Positions 8,693-18,077 of a stretch of 64,000 nucleotides of DNA are shown piece after piece. The DNA comes from CAYLRU01 sp964386565. Lineage in GTDB: Bacteria; Desulfobacterota; Desulfobacteria; Desulfobacterales; UBA5616. The first letter of the stretch is position 1. Every line of letters starts with the position of its first letter. Below the pieces are notes generated by a model. That model did no database searches. It was not told the DNA's origin and saw only the letters and a program-made list of their open reading frames with translations. The stretch is from positions 1 through 64,000 of the forward strand of contig CAYLRU010000009.1 in assembly GCA_964386565.1 (NCBI GenBank), given 5' to 3'. Both the position numbers and the translations under genes were made by a program.

Positions 8693-10003
8693 ATGGAAGT
8701 AAAAGGTGCATATTGCGATATCTCTTTTTTTGAAAAGGTAAAATTATTCTCCCAGGATTATTTAAAATGCTGTTTGTATATTGTAAATGTTGACGATTCG
8801 CACCATGCATTTACGAAAAAGCTTTATTCAAAACTGGTATCCGAGTCACAACTGTTGGAGGATTTTTTAGACTATCACGGCGCCAAAAACAACAACCAAT
8901 GGTATTACTACCGGGAGCTTGCTGCTGCTGTTCGCCATTTAAGCCTTGCCAGTTATTCCCAAAAACATATTCAGAACCGTATGGCTTTTTACGATTTGGG
9001 AGATACCCGGGACTTTGAAAACGCCGGGCGTTTGACCATGATCTTTTTGACGCGCTGCATGATGAAGCTTGCTCCTGCCATTCTTGAAGAAGCCAAACGA
9101 TTAAAAATCCGTATGCCTGCTAAAGGGTTTGAACATGCTGACTTCCCCGGCATCACTACGCCTGAAATGCTGGATTACAATATTGATGACGAAAACAGAG
9201 ATCAGCAAAAGGAAAATGTTGTAAAAATTGCAAGTGAGTTTTTAAGTATTGCCGACAATTTTGATCAGCTGAGTTTTTTTGAACCATGCGATCTGGACGA
9301 AATTATGGCCGTTGTTCCAAACAAGGTAAACGAAGTGGAAATCAGACGATTTGAAATGCTGGTGCATAACCTGCAGTCGTCTTTCGATACGTATGTCATT
9401 CACGGCGGGTATCTGTTTGGCAATAGAAAATTAAAGCAGCTTAGAGGGTATTTTTCATGTGTTTTTCATCTTCTTCAGATCATCGGAAGATTACTCCACT
9501 TTTATGAAAGACACCTGTATGAAGCCGGGTATAAAAATATTTACAAAAAAGTGCAACAGCGACTGGCCGAAATGGTCGATCCGGAAATACTGCTTGACCG
9601 GACGATAAATTACGGGCTCTATTACGTGTGCCATTATTTAAACACCGGAAAAAACCTGGCCAGGGAGATTTTAAATGAAAATATCGAGCGCGGTTCCATC
9701 AAGGTGGGGATACCGGTGAAGCTTGGTTTTCACAGCAGGCCCAGCCTCCTGGTGGCCAAGATTGTTCAGCATTACGGGGGCCAAGTGGAGCTTTGCGTGG
9801 GTGAAGATCGGTTTGATGCCAGCAGCGTTTTGGATATTCAATGGGCGGGTGGAAAAATCTGCAAGGAGAACGTGAAAGAAGTTGTTTTTGAAGGGGATTC
9901 CAGGGCATTGGCGGATATTGAAATACTGGCGAGCGTCAATTATGGTGAAGATACAATGGGGAAAGGCATTCCCCTGCCCAAGGAACTGGCATACTTAAAA
10001 TAG
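8693..10003 (+). CDS. HPr-like phosphocarrier domain fused to a large uncharacterised helical domain
   Basis: The 436-residue protein has two parts. Residues 1 to about 330 form a helix-rich region that I cannot assign. The last 100 residues look like HPr of the phosphotransferase system: KLGFHSRPS places H347 where the phosphorylated histidine of HPr (H15) lies, and S377/S378 in FDASSVLDIQ sits 30-31 residues later, the spacing of the regulatory Ser46. No EI, EII or HPr kinase gene is nearby. It follows rnpB by 75 nt and is 16 nt from ispD. The HPr-type domain is clear; the idea that the protein is a regulator controlled by phosphorylation is inference. Confidence 0.8.
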   Translation: MEVKGAYCDISFFEKVKLFSQDYLKCCLYIVNVDDSHHAFTKKLYSKLVSESQLLEDFLDYHGAKNNNQWYYYRELAAAVRHLSLASYSQKHIQNRMAFYDLGDTRDFENAGRLTMIFLTRCMMKLAPAILEEAKRLKIRMPAKGFEHADFPGITTPEMLDYNIDDENRDQQKENVVKIASEFLSIADNFDQLSFFEPCDLDEIMAVVPNKVNEVEIRRFEMLVHNLQSSFDTYVIHGGYLFGNRKLKQLRGYFSCVFHLLQIIGRLLHFYERHLYEAGYKNIYKKVQQRLAEMVDPEILLDRTINYGLYYVCHYLNTGKNLAREILNENIERGSIKVGIPVKLGFHSRPSLLVAKIVQHYGGQVELCVGEDRFDASSVLDIQWAGGKICKENVKEVVFEGDSRALADIEILASVNYGEDTMGKGIPLPKELAYLK

Positions 10004-10019
10004 GAATCAGGACGACCGA

Positions 10020-10715
10020 ATGGTTTCAGCAATTATCGTTGCCGCCGGAAACAGTGTCAGAATGGGAGGGAAAGCCCGGAAGCAGTACCTCGACCTTGAC
10101 GGCATTCCCATACTGGCTCGAACCATAATGGCGTTTAATGCGTGCAGCGAGATCGACCAAATTCATATCGTCATACCGGAGTCAGATATCCGATTTTGCA
10201 AACAGAATATACTTTCATGCATTCGAATGCAAAAACCGGTTATGATGGTTGCCGGAGGAAAAGAGCGTCAGCATTCGGTATATAACGGCCTCTTAGCCAT
10301 CAAGGATAAAACTTCACTGGTCGTCATACATGACGGGGTGCGGCCGTTCATTTCATCACAGGATATCTCCGTTTGTATCGAAGGAGCAAAACAGTTCGGG
10401 GCCTGCATAATGGGGGTTCCGGTTCAGGAAACCCTTAAGAAATCAATTCCTGAAGAATATTATATTGAAAAAACTATTGACAGGAAAGGCGTTTGGCTTG
10501 CCCAAACCCCCCAGGCGTTTTCATACGAGTTGATTGTAAACGCCCATAGAGCAGCCATAAAAGACGGGTTTATCGGAACAGATGACGCCCTGCTGCTGGA
10601 GCGCATCGGCCGACCCGTCCGAATTGTAAAAGGAAATAAATTCAATATCAAAATCACGACGCCGGATGATCTGTTGTTTGCAGAGGTGCTTTGTAAAATG
10701 GGGAGATCCGGTTAA
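10020..10715 (+). CDS. ispD: 2-C-methyl-D-erythritol 4-phosphate cytidylyltransferase
   Basis: IspD transfers CMP from CTP to methylerythritol phosphate in the non-mevalonate isoprenoid pathway. The 231-residue length is standard. The CTP-binding loop is seen as VAAGNSVRMGGKARKQY at residues 7-23, followed by VAGGKERQHSVYNGL, the VIHDGVRPF motif near residue 105 and the TDDALLLE motif towards the C-terminus. AGGA lies 8 nt before the ATG. It is probably in an operon with the HPr-fusion gene. IspF, often adjacent or fused, is not in the window. Confidence 0.96.
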   Translation: MVSAIIVAAGNSVRMGGKARKQYLDLDGIPILARTIMAFNACSEIDQIHIVIPESDIRFCKQNILSCIRMQKPVMMVAGGKERQHSVYNGLLAIKDKTSLVVIHDGVRPFISSQDISVCIEGAKQFGACIMGVPVQETLKKSIPEEYYIEKTIDRKGVWLAQTPQAFSYELIVNAHRAAIKDGFIGTDDALLLERIGRPVRIVKGNKFNIKITTPDDLLFAEVLCKMGRSG

Positions 10716-10744
10716 ACGATTTGAAAGAAAAGGGAAAACCAGCG

Positions 10745-11878
10745 TCATTTGTCCGTCAATAGCCGGTTTGACGTTTTGGTGTGACTGATGCTTTTTGAAA
10801 TAACAAGTGTTTTTCCTACTTGAACGCCGTCTTTTAATATGCCGTTGTCCTCAAAGGAAGCACTGCGATAAATTTTCCGGGTTCGGGGATATCTGTAGGC
10901 GATGTAGTTTTTCAGCTGCAAATCTTTCGATTTCACCAGGTCCTTTTTGCCGGTGGTGCTGTTTCTGCTATCACCTGAAAGAACCGGAGTAAGTTTTGTC
11001 CTGAACCCTTCTATAATGCCCACGGCAAAATCCGTTTTCCGATGAAGGGTTATTTTTTTCTGGATATTATACAAGGCCCATTGGGAATCGATGAAACGAC
11101 GGATATAATGGTAAACATAATCGGCCATTTGGAGGTTTGGCACGGTTCCGGATATCTCAAGGACATTGCCCATTTTCCCTTTTTCAACCACAAACGCCGG
11201 TACCCAGATGCCCTGGACAAAATAAAAATCACAAATCAGGCTGGCCAGGGAATATGCATCCCGTGATTTTCGAAGGACCGGCTTTCCCAGAAAAATACTG
11301 TGAATGGATCTCCCGCCGGGATTATCAAGCGCCCTGATATTGTACTTTGCAATAAGCTCGTGGGCTTTTGCCATTGCAGATTCGGCTTCATACCGGTTCC
11401 GGCTTTCAGCCAGGGCCATGAGCTTCTTGATTTGTCTTAACTTTGCATCTCCAGGGTCATGTTTGGTCTGAAAGACGATTTCGTTTAATGTGGGATAGGT
11501 TCCTGAAGCTCTGGGATTTGCCCGGAGCAGCCTGCAGGCTTTTTGAAATACAGGACCATGCGCCGGCTCGTTAACGGCATGGAATACCTGGTCGGCCATC
11601 TGGTGTGCCATTTCATGACGCAGAACATCCCGAACCGCATCCCATGGATGATTTGCGACCAGATTTCGGCTGATGCGGATTTCTTTTTTTTCACGGGACC
11701 AGAACCCATATGCGGATGAAAGATTTCCAAGAGAAAATAACGGTTTCTTCATCATCCCATGGTAAGGTTCGTCCAACACCCACAATGCAGCATCCCATTC
11801 ACATGAGAGGCCTTTCAGGATACGATGCTCAAGAGCGACCTGAATGCCGGATAATTTGGCTTGTTTTTGTCGGGTCAT
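10745..11878 (-). CDS. SprT-like metallopeptidase with DUF2786 domain
   Basis: Read from the ATG at 11878, the protein is 377 residues. An upstream in-frame start at 11974 would run into the divergent neighbour and lacks a ribosome binding site, whereas GGGAGA precedes 11878. The N-terminal half resembles SprT/WSS1-type zinc proteases, with the zinc motif HEMAH at H88-E89-H92. The middle carries the DUF2786 signature (LRQIKKLMALAES, followed by a MAKAHELIAKYNI helix, about residues 150-200). The C-terminal region is unassigned. SprT-type proteins elsewhere act on DNA-protein crosslinks; that role here is only a suggestion. It is convergent with ispD, with 29 nt between the stops. Confidence 0.8.
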   Translation of the reverse strand: MTRQKQAKLSGIQVALEHRILKGLSCEWDAALWVLDEPYHGMMKKPLFSLGNLSSAYGFWSREKKEIRISRNLVANHPWDAVRDVLRHEMAHQMADQVFHAVNEPAHGPVFQKACRLLRANPRASGTYPTLNEIVFQTKHDPGDAKLRQIKKLMALAESRNRYEAESAMAKAHELIAKYNIRALDNPGGRSIHSIFLGKPVLRKSRDAYSLASLICDFYFVQGIWVPAFVVEKGKMGNVLEISGTVPNLQMADYVYHYIRRFIDSQWALYNIQKKITLHRKTDFAVGIIEGFRTKLTPVLSGDSRNSTTGKKDLVKSKDLQLKNYIAYRYPRTRKIYRSASFEDNGILKDGVQVGKTLVISKSISHTKTSNRLLTDK

Positions 11879-11961
11879 GATGATATCTCCCAAGAGAAAA
11901 AAAGCGGTTTTTGGACAATAACCAGAAACGCCGTATTGAATCAAGAGAGAAAAAAGGTTCC

Positions 11962-13983
11962 ATGAACGATCCACAGGCCAGCCGGGAAATCATGTGGAAT
12001 ATCTCATCTCCCGCAGTGATGTATGTATTGTTTTTTATATCGCTTGCTGTTTTCAGTTACGGATTTTATCGCCATGTGCAACTGTGGAGACAGGGAAAAA
12101 CCGACAGTGAAAGGTTCTCCCACCCGGCTAAACGCTTTTGGATCATGATTACGGCCGTTTTGTTTCAAAAAAAAACTTCCAATACGTTTTATCCGGGCCT
12201 GTTACACGGGCTTATCTTTTATTCCTTTATAGGACTTGTTCTAACCACCCTGTTTATTTTATTGGATGCTGATTTCGGAACATCCCTGTATACCGGCGGC
12301 GTATACGTCTTTTTAACGCTGGTTTGCGAATTGGCCGGTTTATTAATGCTCATCGGCATAGCCATGGCATTGTGGCGAAGACATGTCGTAAGACCGGAGA
12401 CGCTGGACAGGTCCGGTATGGATACGGCCTGCCTGATACTACTGGCCGTTATTGTTATCACCGGTTTTCTGGTTGAAGGAGTGCGGATCGCCGTTACGAC
12501 GGACCCCTGGGCGCGGCTATCCCCCATTGGATATCTTTTTTCCAGTCTTGTACGCAATTCATCAGGTAAAGGCGCTCATGTTGCTTTATGGTGGTTGCAC
12601 ACGGCCCTGGTTATGGTGTGGATCGCCATCATTCCTTTTACGAAATTCTTTCATCTGGTCCTGTTACCGGCAAATGCGTTTTTCAGCAAACTTAATCCCA
12701 GGGGTGAATTGTCGCGTATCGATCTTGAAGCACTGATGGAAAGTGACGACCTTGATGAAGCGGATCTCAATTTCGGCGTCGGAAATATCGCGGATTTTAC
12801 ATGGAAGCAGAGAATGGATTTAGATGCCTGCCTGGCATGTGGGCGTTGCGAATCGGTATGTCCGGCCTTTTCCGCTGGCCAGCCGTTGTCGCCGAAAACA
12901 TTGATTCAAAACATGTTGGCACTCCTAAAGACATCCGAACAGCCGGAAAAAGAGACGGAAGAGACGGTGCCTGTAGAAAAAGACATCGTCGGCAGTGCTT
13001 TTAATACGGATTTTATCTGGTTTTGCAGGACCTGCATGGCCTGTGTCAACATCTGCCCGGCTTACATCGAGCATGTTGATACGTTGATCGATATTCGTCG
13101 CAATGAAGTCAATATGAAGGGCCGCTTGCCATCACACGCGGCGTCCGCCTTGAAAACCATGGAAAGTCTCGGTAATCCCTTTGGTCCCCAGAAAGACAGA
13201 ATGAAGTGGACGGATGGTTTAAATGTACCGGTTATACCGCCTGGAGAAGGATGCGATGTTCTTTACTGGACAGGCTGTTTTACCGCGTTGGATCCGGGCA
13301 AACGGCAAATCGCCGTTGACTTGTGTGAATTCATGTGGAAAAACGGGATCGATTTCGGCATATTGGGTGCAGATGAACATTGCTGTGGTGATCCTGCACG
13401 TGTCATTGGCGATGAAAACCTGTTTCAGCTCACGGCAAAACAACAGGTGGCCGAACTTAATTTGCGGAAATTTAAACAATTGTTGGTATCATGCCCGCAT
13501 GGCTATACGGTGCTGAAAGATGAATATCCTCAATTCGGCGGAAATTACAACGTCCTCCACTACACGGAATTTCTTTATCAGGCGGTTCGGGAGAAAGGAA
13601 TAAGGCTAAAAAATAATGGAAACCCGCATGTCGTTGCCTATCATGACCCCTGTTATCTGGGCAGATATCAAAACATATTTGATGCACCGAGAAAACTCAT
13701 CGATGCAATCCCCGGAATGAAACGAATCGAAATGGATTATCATGGAGAGAAAAGTTTCTGTTGCGGCGGCGGCGGCGGCCATTTCTGGATGGACTTCAAA
13801 GAAGGACGTCGGATCAATGTTTTAAGGGTCGAACAGGCGTTGGATGCGGGGGTTGAAATTTTGGTAACTGCCTGCCCTTTTTGCCTGCACATGCTTGATG
13901 ACGGGATTAAACTCATGGATGCCGAAAATCGTATTGCCGTCAAAGACATCATCTCTTTTTTAACGGCACACATGGATCCGTAA
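11962..13983 (+). CDS. Membrane cytochrome b / HdrD-like iron-sulfur oxidoreductase (EMO-type architecture)
   Basis: The product is 673 residues from the ATG at 11962; TTG 11911 and ATG 11992 are other options. The N-terminal half has about six membrane helices of the NarI cytochrome b type. It is followed by two [4Fe-4S] motifs (C290, C293, C296, C300 and C355, C358, C361, C365) and two CCG/DUF224 domains with C474-C475 and C600-C601. This order matches HdrD-like membrane proteins, including the EtfAB:menaquinone oxidoreductase (EMO) class that passes electrons from fatty- and aromatic-acid oxidation to menaquinone. No etfAB lies beside it, so the partner is unknown. It precedes the AOR 1 operon by 289 nt on the same strand. 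Confidence 0.85.
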   Translation: MNDPQASREIMWNISSPAVMYVLFFISLAVFSYGFYRHVQLWRQGKTDSERFSHPAKRFWIMITAVLFQKKTSNTFYPGLLHGLIFYSFIGLVLTTLFILLDADFGTSLYTGGVYVFLTLVCELAGLLMLIGIAMALWRRHVVRPETLDRSGMDTACLILLAVIVITGFLVEGVRIAVTTDPWARLSPIGYLFSSLVRNSSGKGAHVALWWLHTALVMVWIAIIPFTKFFHLVLLPANAFFSKLNPRGELSRIDLEALMESDDLDEADLNFGVGNIADFTWKQRMDLDACLACGRCESVCPAFSAGQPLSPKTLIQNMLALLKTSEQPEKETEETVPVEKDIVGSAFNTDFIWFCRTCMACVNICPAYIEHVDTLIDIRRNEVNMKGRLPSHAASALKTMESLGNPFGPQKDRMKWTDGLNVPVIPPGEGCDVLYWTGCFTALDPGKRQIAVDLCEFMWKNGIDFGILGADEHCCGDPARVIGDENLFQLTAKQQVAELNLRKFKQLLVSCPHGYTVLKDEYPQFGGNYNVLHYTEFLYQAVREKGIRLKNNGNPHVVAYHDPCYLGRYQNIFDAPRKLIDAIPGMKRIEMDYHGEKSFCCGGGGGHFWMDFKEGRRINVLRVEQALDAGVEILVTACPFCLHMLDDGIKLMDAENRIAVKDIISFLTAHMDP

Positions 13984-14272
13984 ACATCTGGTACGATTTT
14001 ACGGTGCGCGGTGTGAATATTTTTTAAGAGGCAAATTGTATTTACTAAAACGGTTGACATAAAGGTGATTTGCATTTAATTATCTATCTTTTTTACAGTT
14101 TATCAAGTATTGGTTTGGCATTATGTTATTGATCCGAAATTCAACGCATATCCCGTCATGCCGATTCAGCAGTGTGAATAGCCGACGAAAATAAAATATA
14201 AATCAGACCTTGTATTATTCCATATGAGGTTGATCTTTATCCAATCAACAATCAACTAAAGGAGGTCCTGAC

Positions 14273-15586
14273 ATGGCGAAGGTATACTTCATGGACGACC
14301 GGTCGCAGTCAAACCAGACGAGCCTTGTCGCCAAGATGCTCACATTGTTTGATGCAGCCGGATTCGGTGATATGATCAAACCCAATGACGTGGTGGCGAT
14401 TAAACTCCATATGGGGGAGTACAATAATACGGCTTATATCCGGCCGGTTTATGTACGAGCCCTGGTGGACAAAATAAAAAGCCTCGGCGGCGATCCCATG
14501 GTGGTGGACACCACCACGCTTCCGTATTTTACTTATGCATCACGGGTAACGGCTCTGGACCATCTGAAAACCATCGCAAGAAACGGCTTTTCCATGTCAA
14601 CGGTGGGGTGCCCCATCGTGATTGCAGATGGATTTATCGGGACAGATGATGTCAGGATTGATCTTCCGGAAGGGTTCATTTTAAAGGAGCAATATATCGG
14701 CGCAGGAATTGCGCTTGCCGATGCCATGATCATGCTGAGCCATTTTAAGGGACATCCCATGGGCACCTTCGGTGGTGCGTTGAAAAACATGGGCGTGGGA
14801 TGCGCTTCAAAACGGGGGAAATTAAACCTCCATCTTGGAGGTCACCCCAAGTATGGACTACGGGTTCGTCCGTATGTGCCGGAACGGTGTATGGGAAAAG
14901 ATTGTCCTGATTATTACGCCTGCAGCCAAATTTGTCCCGTCGGTGCCATAACCGTAACCGAAGAGAAGATCCAATGGGACAAGGAACAATGCGTGGGCTG
15001 TATGGCCTGCCTGCCGCTTCTGGCCATGTGCGGTGTGGCCATGCCGCCGGATGATTATTTTGATGCAACTTCAGCCGCCATTGCGGATTCGGCCCTGGCT
15101 GCAACCAAGGCCGTGGGAAAAGACAGGATCGGGTATATTAACCTGGCCCTGGATATTGCGCCATACTGCGATTGCGTGACCTATAGCGATCGCGCCATTG
15201 TTCCCAACCTGGGTGTTTTTGCATCCAAGGATCCGGTGGCCATTGATTCGGCTTGCCTCCGGAAAGCCACGGAGTCGGCCGGCATGCCGGGTTCCATTGC
15301 CATGGCCAAAGGCGTCATGGACCCGGGGCTCCCCAAATTTACGGCATGCGGATCGTTTATGGGAATCAGTGAGGAGATACAGCCCAATGTGGGCCAGAAA
15401 ATCGGATTGGGTTCCCGGGAATTCGAATTGATAGAAGTTCCTCCGCTGGATGATGATGCGCCGTTTACTTTCTCACGAATACCGGCCGGCGCGAAACACA
15501 GCAAATTGTTTGCGAAAAAAGGCGATATTTACCCGCCCGGCGGATTCAAACGGGCCGATGAAGTCGATCTCGAGGACATGAGATAA
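14273..15586 (+). CDS. DUF362 protein with ferredoxin domain
   Basis: The 437-residue cytoplasmic protein has a DUF362 fold (residues 1-200 and 270-400) interrupted by a two-cluster ferredoxin segment at about residues 205-255, seen as CMGKDCPDYYACSQICP and CVGCMACLPLLAMC. DUF362 ferredoxin proteins recur beside redox enzymes, but their reaction is not established. A full AAAGGAGGT Shine-Dalgarno sequence lies just upstream, and AOR 1 starts 17 nt after the stop with an equally strong site. The most economical reading is an electron-transfer or assembly partner of AOR 1; this is inference from position and cysteine content. Confidence 0.88.
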   Translation: MAKVYFMDDRSQSNQTSLVAKMLTLFDAAGFGDMIKPNDVVAIKLHMGEYNNTAYIRPVYVRALVDKIKSLGGDPMVVDTTTLPYFTYASRVTALDHLKTIARNGFSMSTVGCPIVIADGFIGTDDVRIDLPEGFILKEQYIGAGIALADAMIMLSHFKGHPMGTFGGALKNMGVGCASKRGKLNLHLGGHPKYGLRVRPYVPERCMGKDCPDYYACSQICPVGAITVTEEKIQWDKEQCVGCMACLPLLAMCGVAMPPDDYFDATSAAIADSALAATKAVGKDRIGYINLALDIAPYCDCVTYSDRAIVPNLGVFASKDPVAIDSACLRKATESAGMPGSIAMAKGVMDPGLPKFTACGSFMGISEEIQPNVGQKIGLGSREFELIEVPPLDDDAPFTFSRIPAGAKHSKLFAKKGDIYPPGGFKRADEVDLEDMR

Positions 15587-15603
15587 CAAAAGGAGGTGGC
15601 ATC

Positions 15604-17460
15604 ATGTTTGGATATATGGGAAAAATCCTGTATGTGGACCTTACCGCAGGAACGACGCAGGAAAAGGACGTGGATCCGCAAATGGCCCAGGATTATATCG
15701 GCGGTGCGGGATTTGCCACGAAGATTTTATACGATAATGTACCGGCAAAGAGTGATCCGTTGGGGCCTGAAAATCAACTGGTTTTCATGACCGGTCCGGT
15801 AACCGGGACCCGATTCCCTACATCCGGAAGATTTACGGTGGCTGCTAAATCCCCGTTGACGGGAATTCTGGCGACATCTACATCTTCAGGCTTTTTCGGT
15901 GTCGAACTCAAGAAATGCGGATTTGACGGCATCATATTTACAGGGAAGGCTGATAAACCGGTTTACCTTGAACTGGTCAACGGCGAGGTCAAAATCCAAG
16001 ATGCATCGGACATCTGGGGAAAAGACGCTTATGAAACCCAGGATATTTTAAAGGAAAAAACCGGGGAAAAACGTGCACGGGTTGCCTGTATCGGCGCTGC
16101 CGGGGAAACGCTTTCCCCCATCGCCTGCGTAATGAACGACGATGGCAGGGCAGCTGGTCGTGGCGGAACCGGGGCGGTCATGGGGTCTAAAAAACTAAAG
16201 GCCATCGTGGCACGGGGAAACCAAAAGATAAACATTGCCGCCCCTGATTTTTTTAACGAAATGGCCAAGCAGATTATCCAGGGTCTGACGGACAACCCCC
16301 AGATTCAACAGATGGGCAAGTGGGGAACGGCATCTTCCATGGACATGGGCTGGACAACAGGAGACGTTCCTGTGAAAAACTGGCAGGTGGGGTTGTGGAA
16401 GGAAGGCTGCATGAACCTCGGCGGGCAAAAAATGGCCGATACCATCTTAAAACCCCATTCGGCTGCCTGCTTCAACTGCCCCATCCGGTGCGCTCGGTGG
16501 GTTGAAATTCCCGAAGGCCGGTTTGCCTATGAAGGTCCGGGTCCGGAATACGAAACCCTGGGATCCTGCGGGTCCATGCTGCTCATTGACGACCTGGAAG
16601 CCGTATCCTGGCTGGGTGAAATCTGCAACAAGCACGGTATGGACACCATCTCCGCCGGATGCACGGTGGCCTGGGCCATGGAGGCATATGAAAAAGGCGC
16701 CATCACAAAAGAAGATACCGGCGGAATTGATCTGACCTGGGGAAATGTGGATGCGGCACTGGAAATTTTTGAACTGATGGGAAAGGGTGAAGGATTTGGT
16801 GCTGTTCTTGCCCAGGGATGCAAAAAAGCTGCTGAAAAAATCGGGAAGGGATCCGAGGAATATGCCATCCACGTCAAGGGTATGGAAGTGCCCATGCATG
16901 ATCCAAGGGCTTTTCACAGCCTTGCCGTTAATTACGCCACCGGTACCCGGGGCGCGTGCCATGTTCAAGGAAGCTCTTTCATGTTTGAAATGGGATTGAT
17001 CTCCACCGAGGCGGGCATCCTCTATAAACAGGGTCGGTTTGACAAGAAAAACAAAGGCCTGGCCGCAAAAGTCGCCCAGGATATTTCCAATATTTTTAAT
17101 TCCATGGCCATTTGCATGTTCGGCGGATTGGCATTGCAGCCGTCTCATATGGCAATTTTAATGGGCCTTTCCAGCGGATTACCGTATACAGCCCAGTCCA
17201 TATTGCAGGTGGGGGAACGGATATTGAACCTGCAACGCGCGTTTGCCTGCCGGGAAGGTATTTCCCGTAAGGACGACACGCTTCCCAAACGTCTGGTTGC
17301 GCCACTTCCGGACGGTGGAGCGGCTGGGAAGGCTGCGGATCTTGAATTTCAGCTGGATGAATACTACCGGATCAGGGGATGGAATGAAAACGGCATTCCG
17401 AGGAAAGATAAGCTTCAGGCGCTGGGATTAAATGAGGCAGCAGAAGAGATCGGGTCATGA
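15604..17460 (+). CDS. Aldehyde ferredoxin oxidoreductase (tungsten type), AOR 1
   Basis: The 618-residue protein is a full-length member of the tungstopterin AOR family, which oxidises aldehydes to carboxylic acids with ferredoxin or reduces acids in reverse. The [4Fe-4S] ligands match the family: C289, C292, C296 in CFNCPIRC and C504 in SMAICMFG. The tungstopterin domain shows GRGGTGAVMGSKKLKA and KGMEVPMHDPRAF. No signal peptide is present, so it is cytoplasmic. AAAGGAGGTGG 7 nt before the ATG predicts strong translation. Upstream is the DUF362 ferredoxin protein; downstream come a small unknown protein, a MoaD-like carrier and an epimerase. The substrate cannot be read from sequence; benzoyl-CoA reductase BamB is a relative, but no bam partners are present. 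Confidence 0.95.
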   Translation: MFGYMGKILYVDLTAGTTQEKDVDPQMAQDYIGGAGFATKILYDNVPAKSDPLGPENQLVFMTGPVTGTRFPTSGRFTVAAKSPLTGILATSTSSGFFGVELKKCGFDGIIFTGKADKPVYLELVNGEVKIQDASDIWGKDAYETQDILKEKTGEKRARVACIGAAGETLSPIACVMNDDGRAAGRGGTGAVMGSKKLKAIVARGNQKINIAAPDFFNEMAKQIIQGLTDNPQIQQMGKWGTASSMDMGWTTGDVPVKNWQVGLWKEGCMNLGGQKMADTILKPHSAACFNCPIRCARWVEIPEGRFAYEGPGPEYETLGSCGSMLLIDDLEAVSWLGEICNKHGMDTISAGCTVAWAMEAYEKGAITKEDTGGIDLTWGNVDAALEIFELMGKGEGFGAVLAQGCKKAAEKIGKGSEEYAIHVKGMEVPMHDPRAFHSLAVNYATGTRGACHVQGSSFMFEMGLISTEAGILYKQGRFDKKNKGLAAKVAQDISNIFNSMAICMFGGLALQPSHMAILMGLSSGLPYTAQSILQVGERILNLQRAFACREGISRKDDTLPKRLVAPLPDGGAAGKAADLEFQLDEYYRIRGWNENGIPRKDKLQALGLNEAAEEIGS

Positions 17461-17549
17461 AAGAATCCGGGGGGTTATCTGCGGAGAGGGCAGTGCGGAT
17501 TGAGTAAACACCACTTAATTGGGGAATAAATTTTATCTCAAAATATTCT

Positions 17550-17592
17550 GCTCCTTCTCCTGCCCGTATCATCTCTCGGCAGGATGGGGAGC
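17550..17592 (+). promoter_or_regulatory. Strong intercistronic hairpin downstream of AOR 1
   Basis: Bases 17550-17564 pair with 17578-17592 over 15 positions with one mismatch and two G-T pairs; the loop is 13 nt. Only three T residues follow, so it is not a standard terminator. It lies in the 241-nt gap between AOR 1 and the next gene and could set different expression levels for the two halves of the operon or protect an mRNA end. Confidence 0.5.
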
Positions 17593-17701
17593 TTTATATC
17601 TGGTGTAAAACCGAGTTGAAATGTTTTGTGCCCGTTTTTGACTTTAACGTCATAAATACTTTTTACCCATAAACTTTTTTTAAGAATAACGAGGTGTTTT
17701 A

Positions 17702-18043
17702 GTGAATGGAAAAGATTATGTAAAACAGGCAATTGATTTAGTGGGAACCGTGGTGATACGTGTTAAAGAAGCCGGCGTACTGAACGGAGATGCATTGCTG
17801 GAAGGTGCTCAAAAGGCATGTGAAGAATTAAACGGATTGAAAAATAAGGTTACCCTCCGTACCAAGGAAGGCACCAACCTGGCATTTCCCGTTTTTGATG
17901 CAGCCCAGAACCTGGAAGAGGCATGGGAAGATGCACAGGCAAATGATGATGTGGACGATTTGAAGTGGCGGCTTGAAGGGTTTGCGGACGCGGTCATGGC
18001 ATTTGCCGGATCTTTGAAGGACAAGACCGTTATCATGACATAA
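17702..18043 (+). CDS. Small acidic protein of unknown function in the AOR 1 operon
   Basis: This 113-residue cytoplasmic protein begins at GTG 17702, with GAGG 7 nt upstream. It is predicted mostly helical, with no cysteines suited to a cluster, no membrane segment and no motif that I recognise. It is followed 34 nt later by a MoaD-like gene. Its place between a tungsten-enzyme gene and a sulfur-carrier gene suggests a chaperone or regulatory role for AOR 1, but nothing in the sequence proves it. Confidence 0.75.
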   Translation: MNGKDYVKQAIDLVGTVVIRVKEAGVLNGDALLEGAQKACEELNGLKNKVTLRTKEGTNLAFPVFDAAQNLEEAWEDAQANDDVDDLKWRLEGFADAVMAFAGSLKDKTVIMT

Positions 18044-18077
18044 TCCGCGGCATTCTGACGATAAAGGTGTTGACATC

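Noticed and set aside
8268..8810. 180-codon minus-strand frame
   Set aside because: It runs antisense through RNase P RNA, whose conserved core is clear on the plus strand; the same applies to the plus-strand frame at 8349-8675.
11879..11974. Upstream extension of the SprT/DUF2786 gene
   Set aside because: It overlaps the start region of the divergent HdrD-like gene and has no ribosome binding site; the ATG at 11878 has one.
14054..14087. TTGACA upstream of the DUF362 gene as a promoter
   Set aside because: The -35 box is perfect, but no hexamer at 16-18 nt resembles a -10 box, and no GG-N10-GC sigma-54 pattern fits either.
15604..17460. AOR 1 as the benzoyl-CoA reductase subunit BamB
   Set aside because: The family is related, but none of the other Bam subunits is in the window and DUF362 is not a Bam component.
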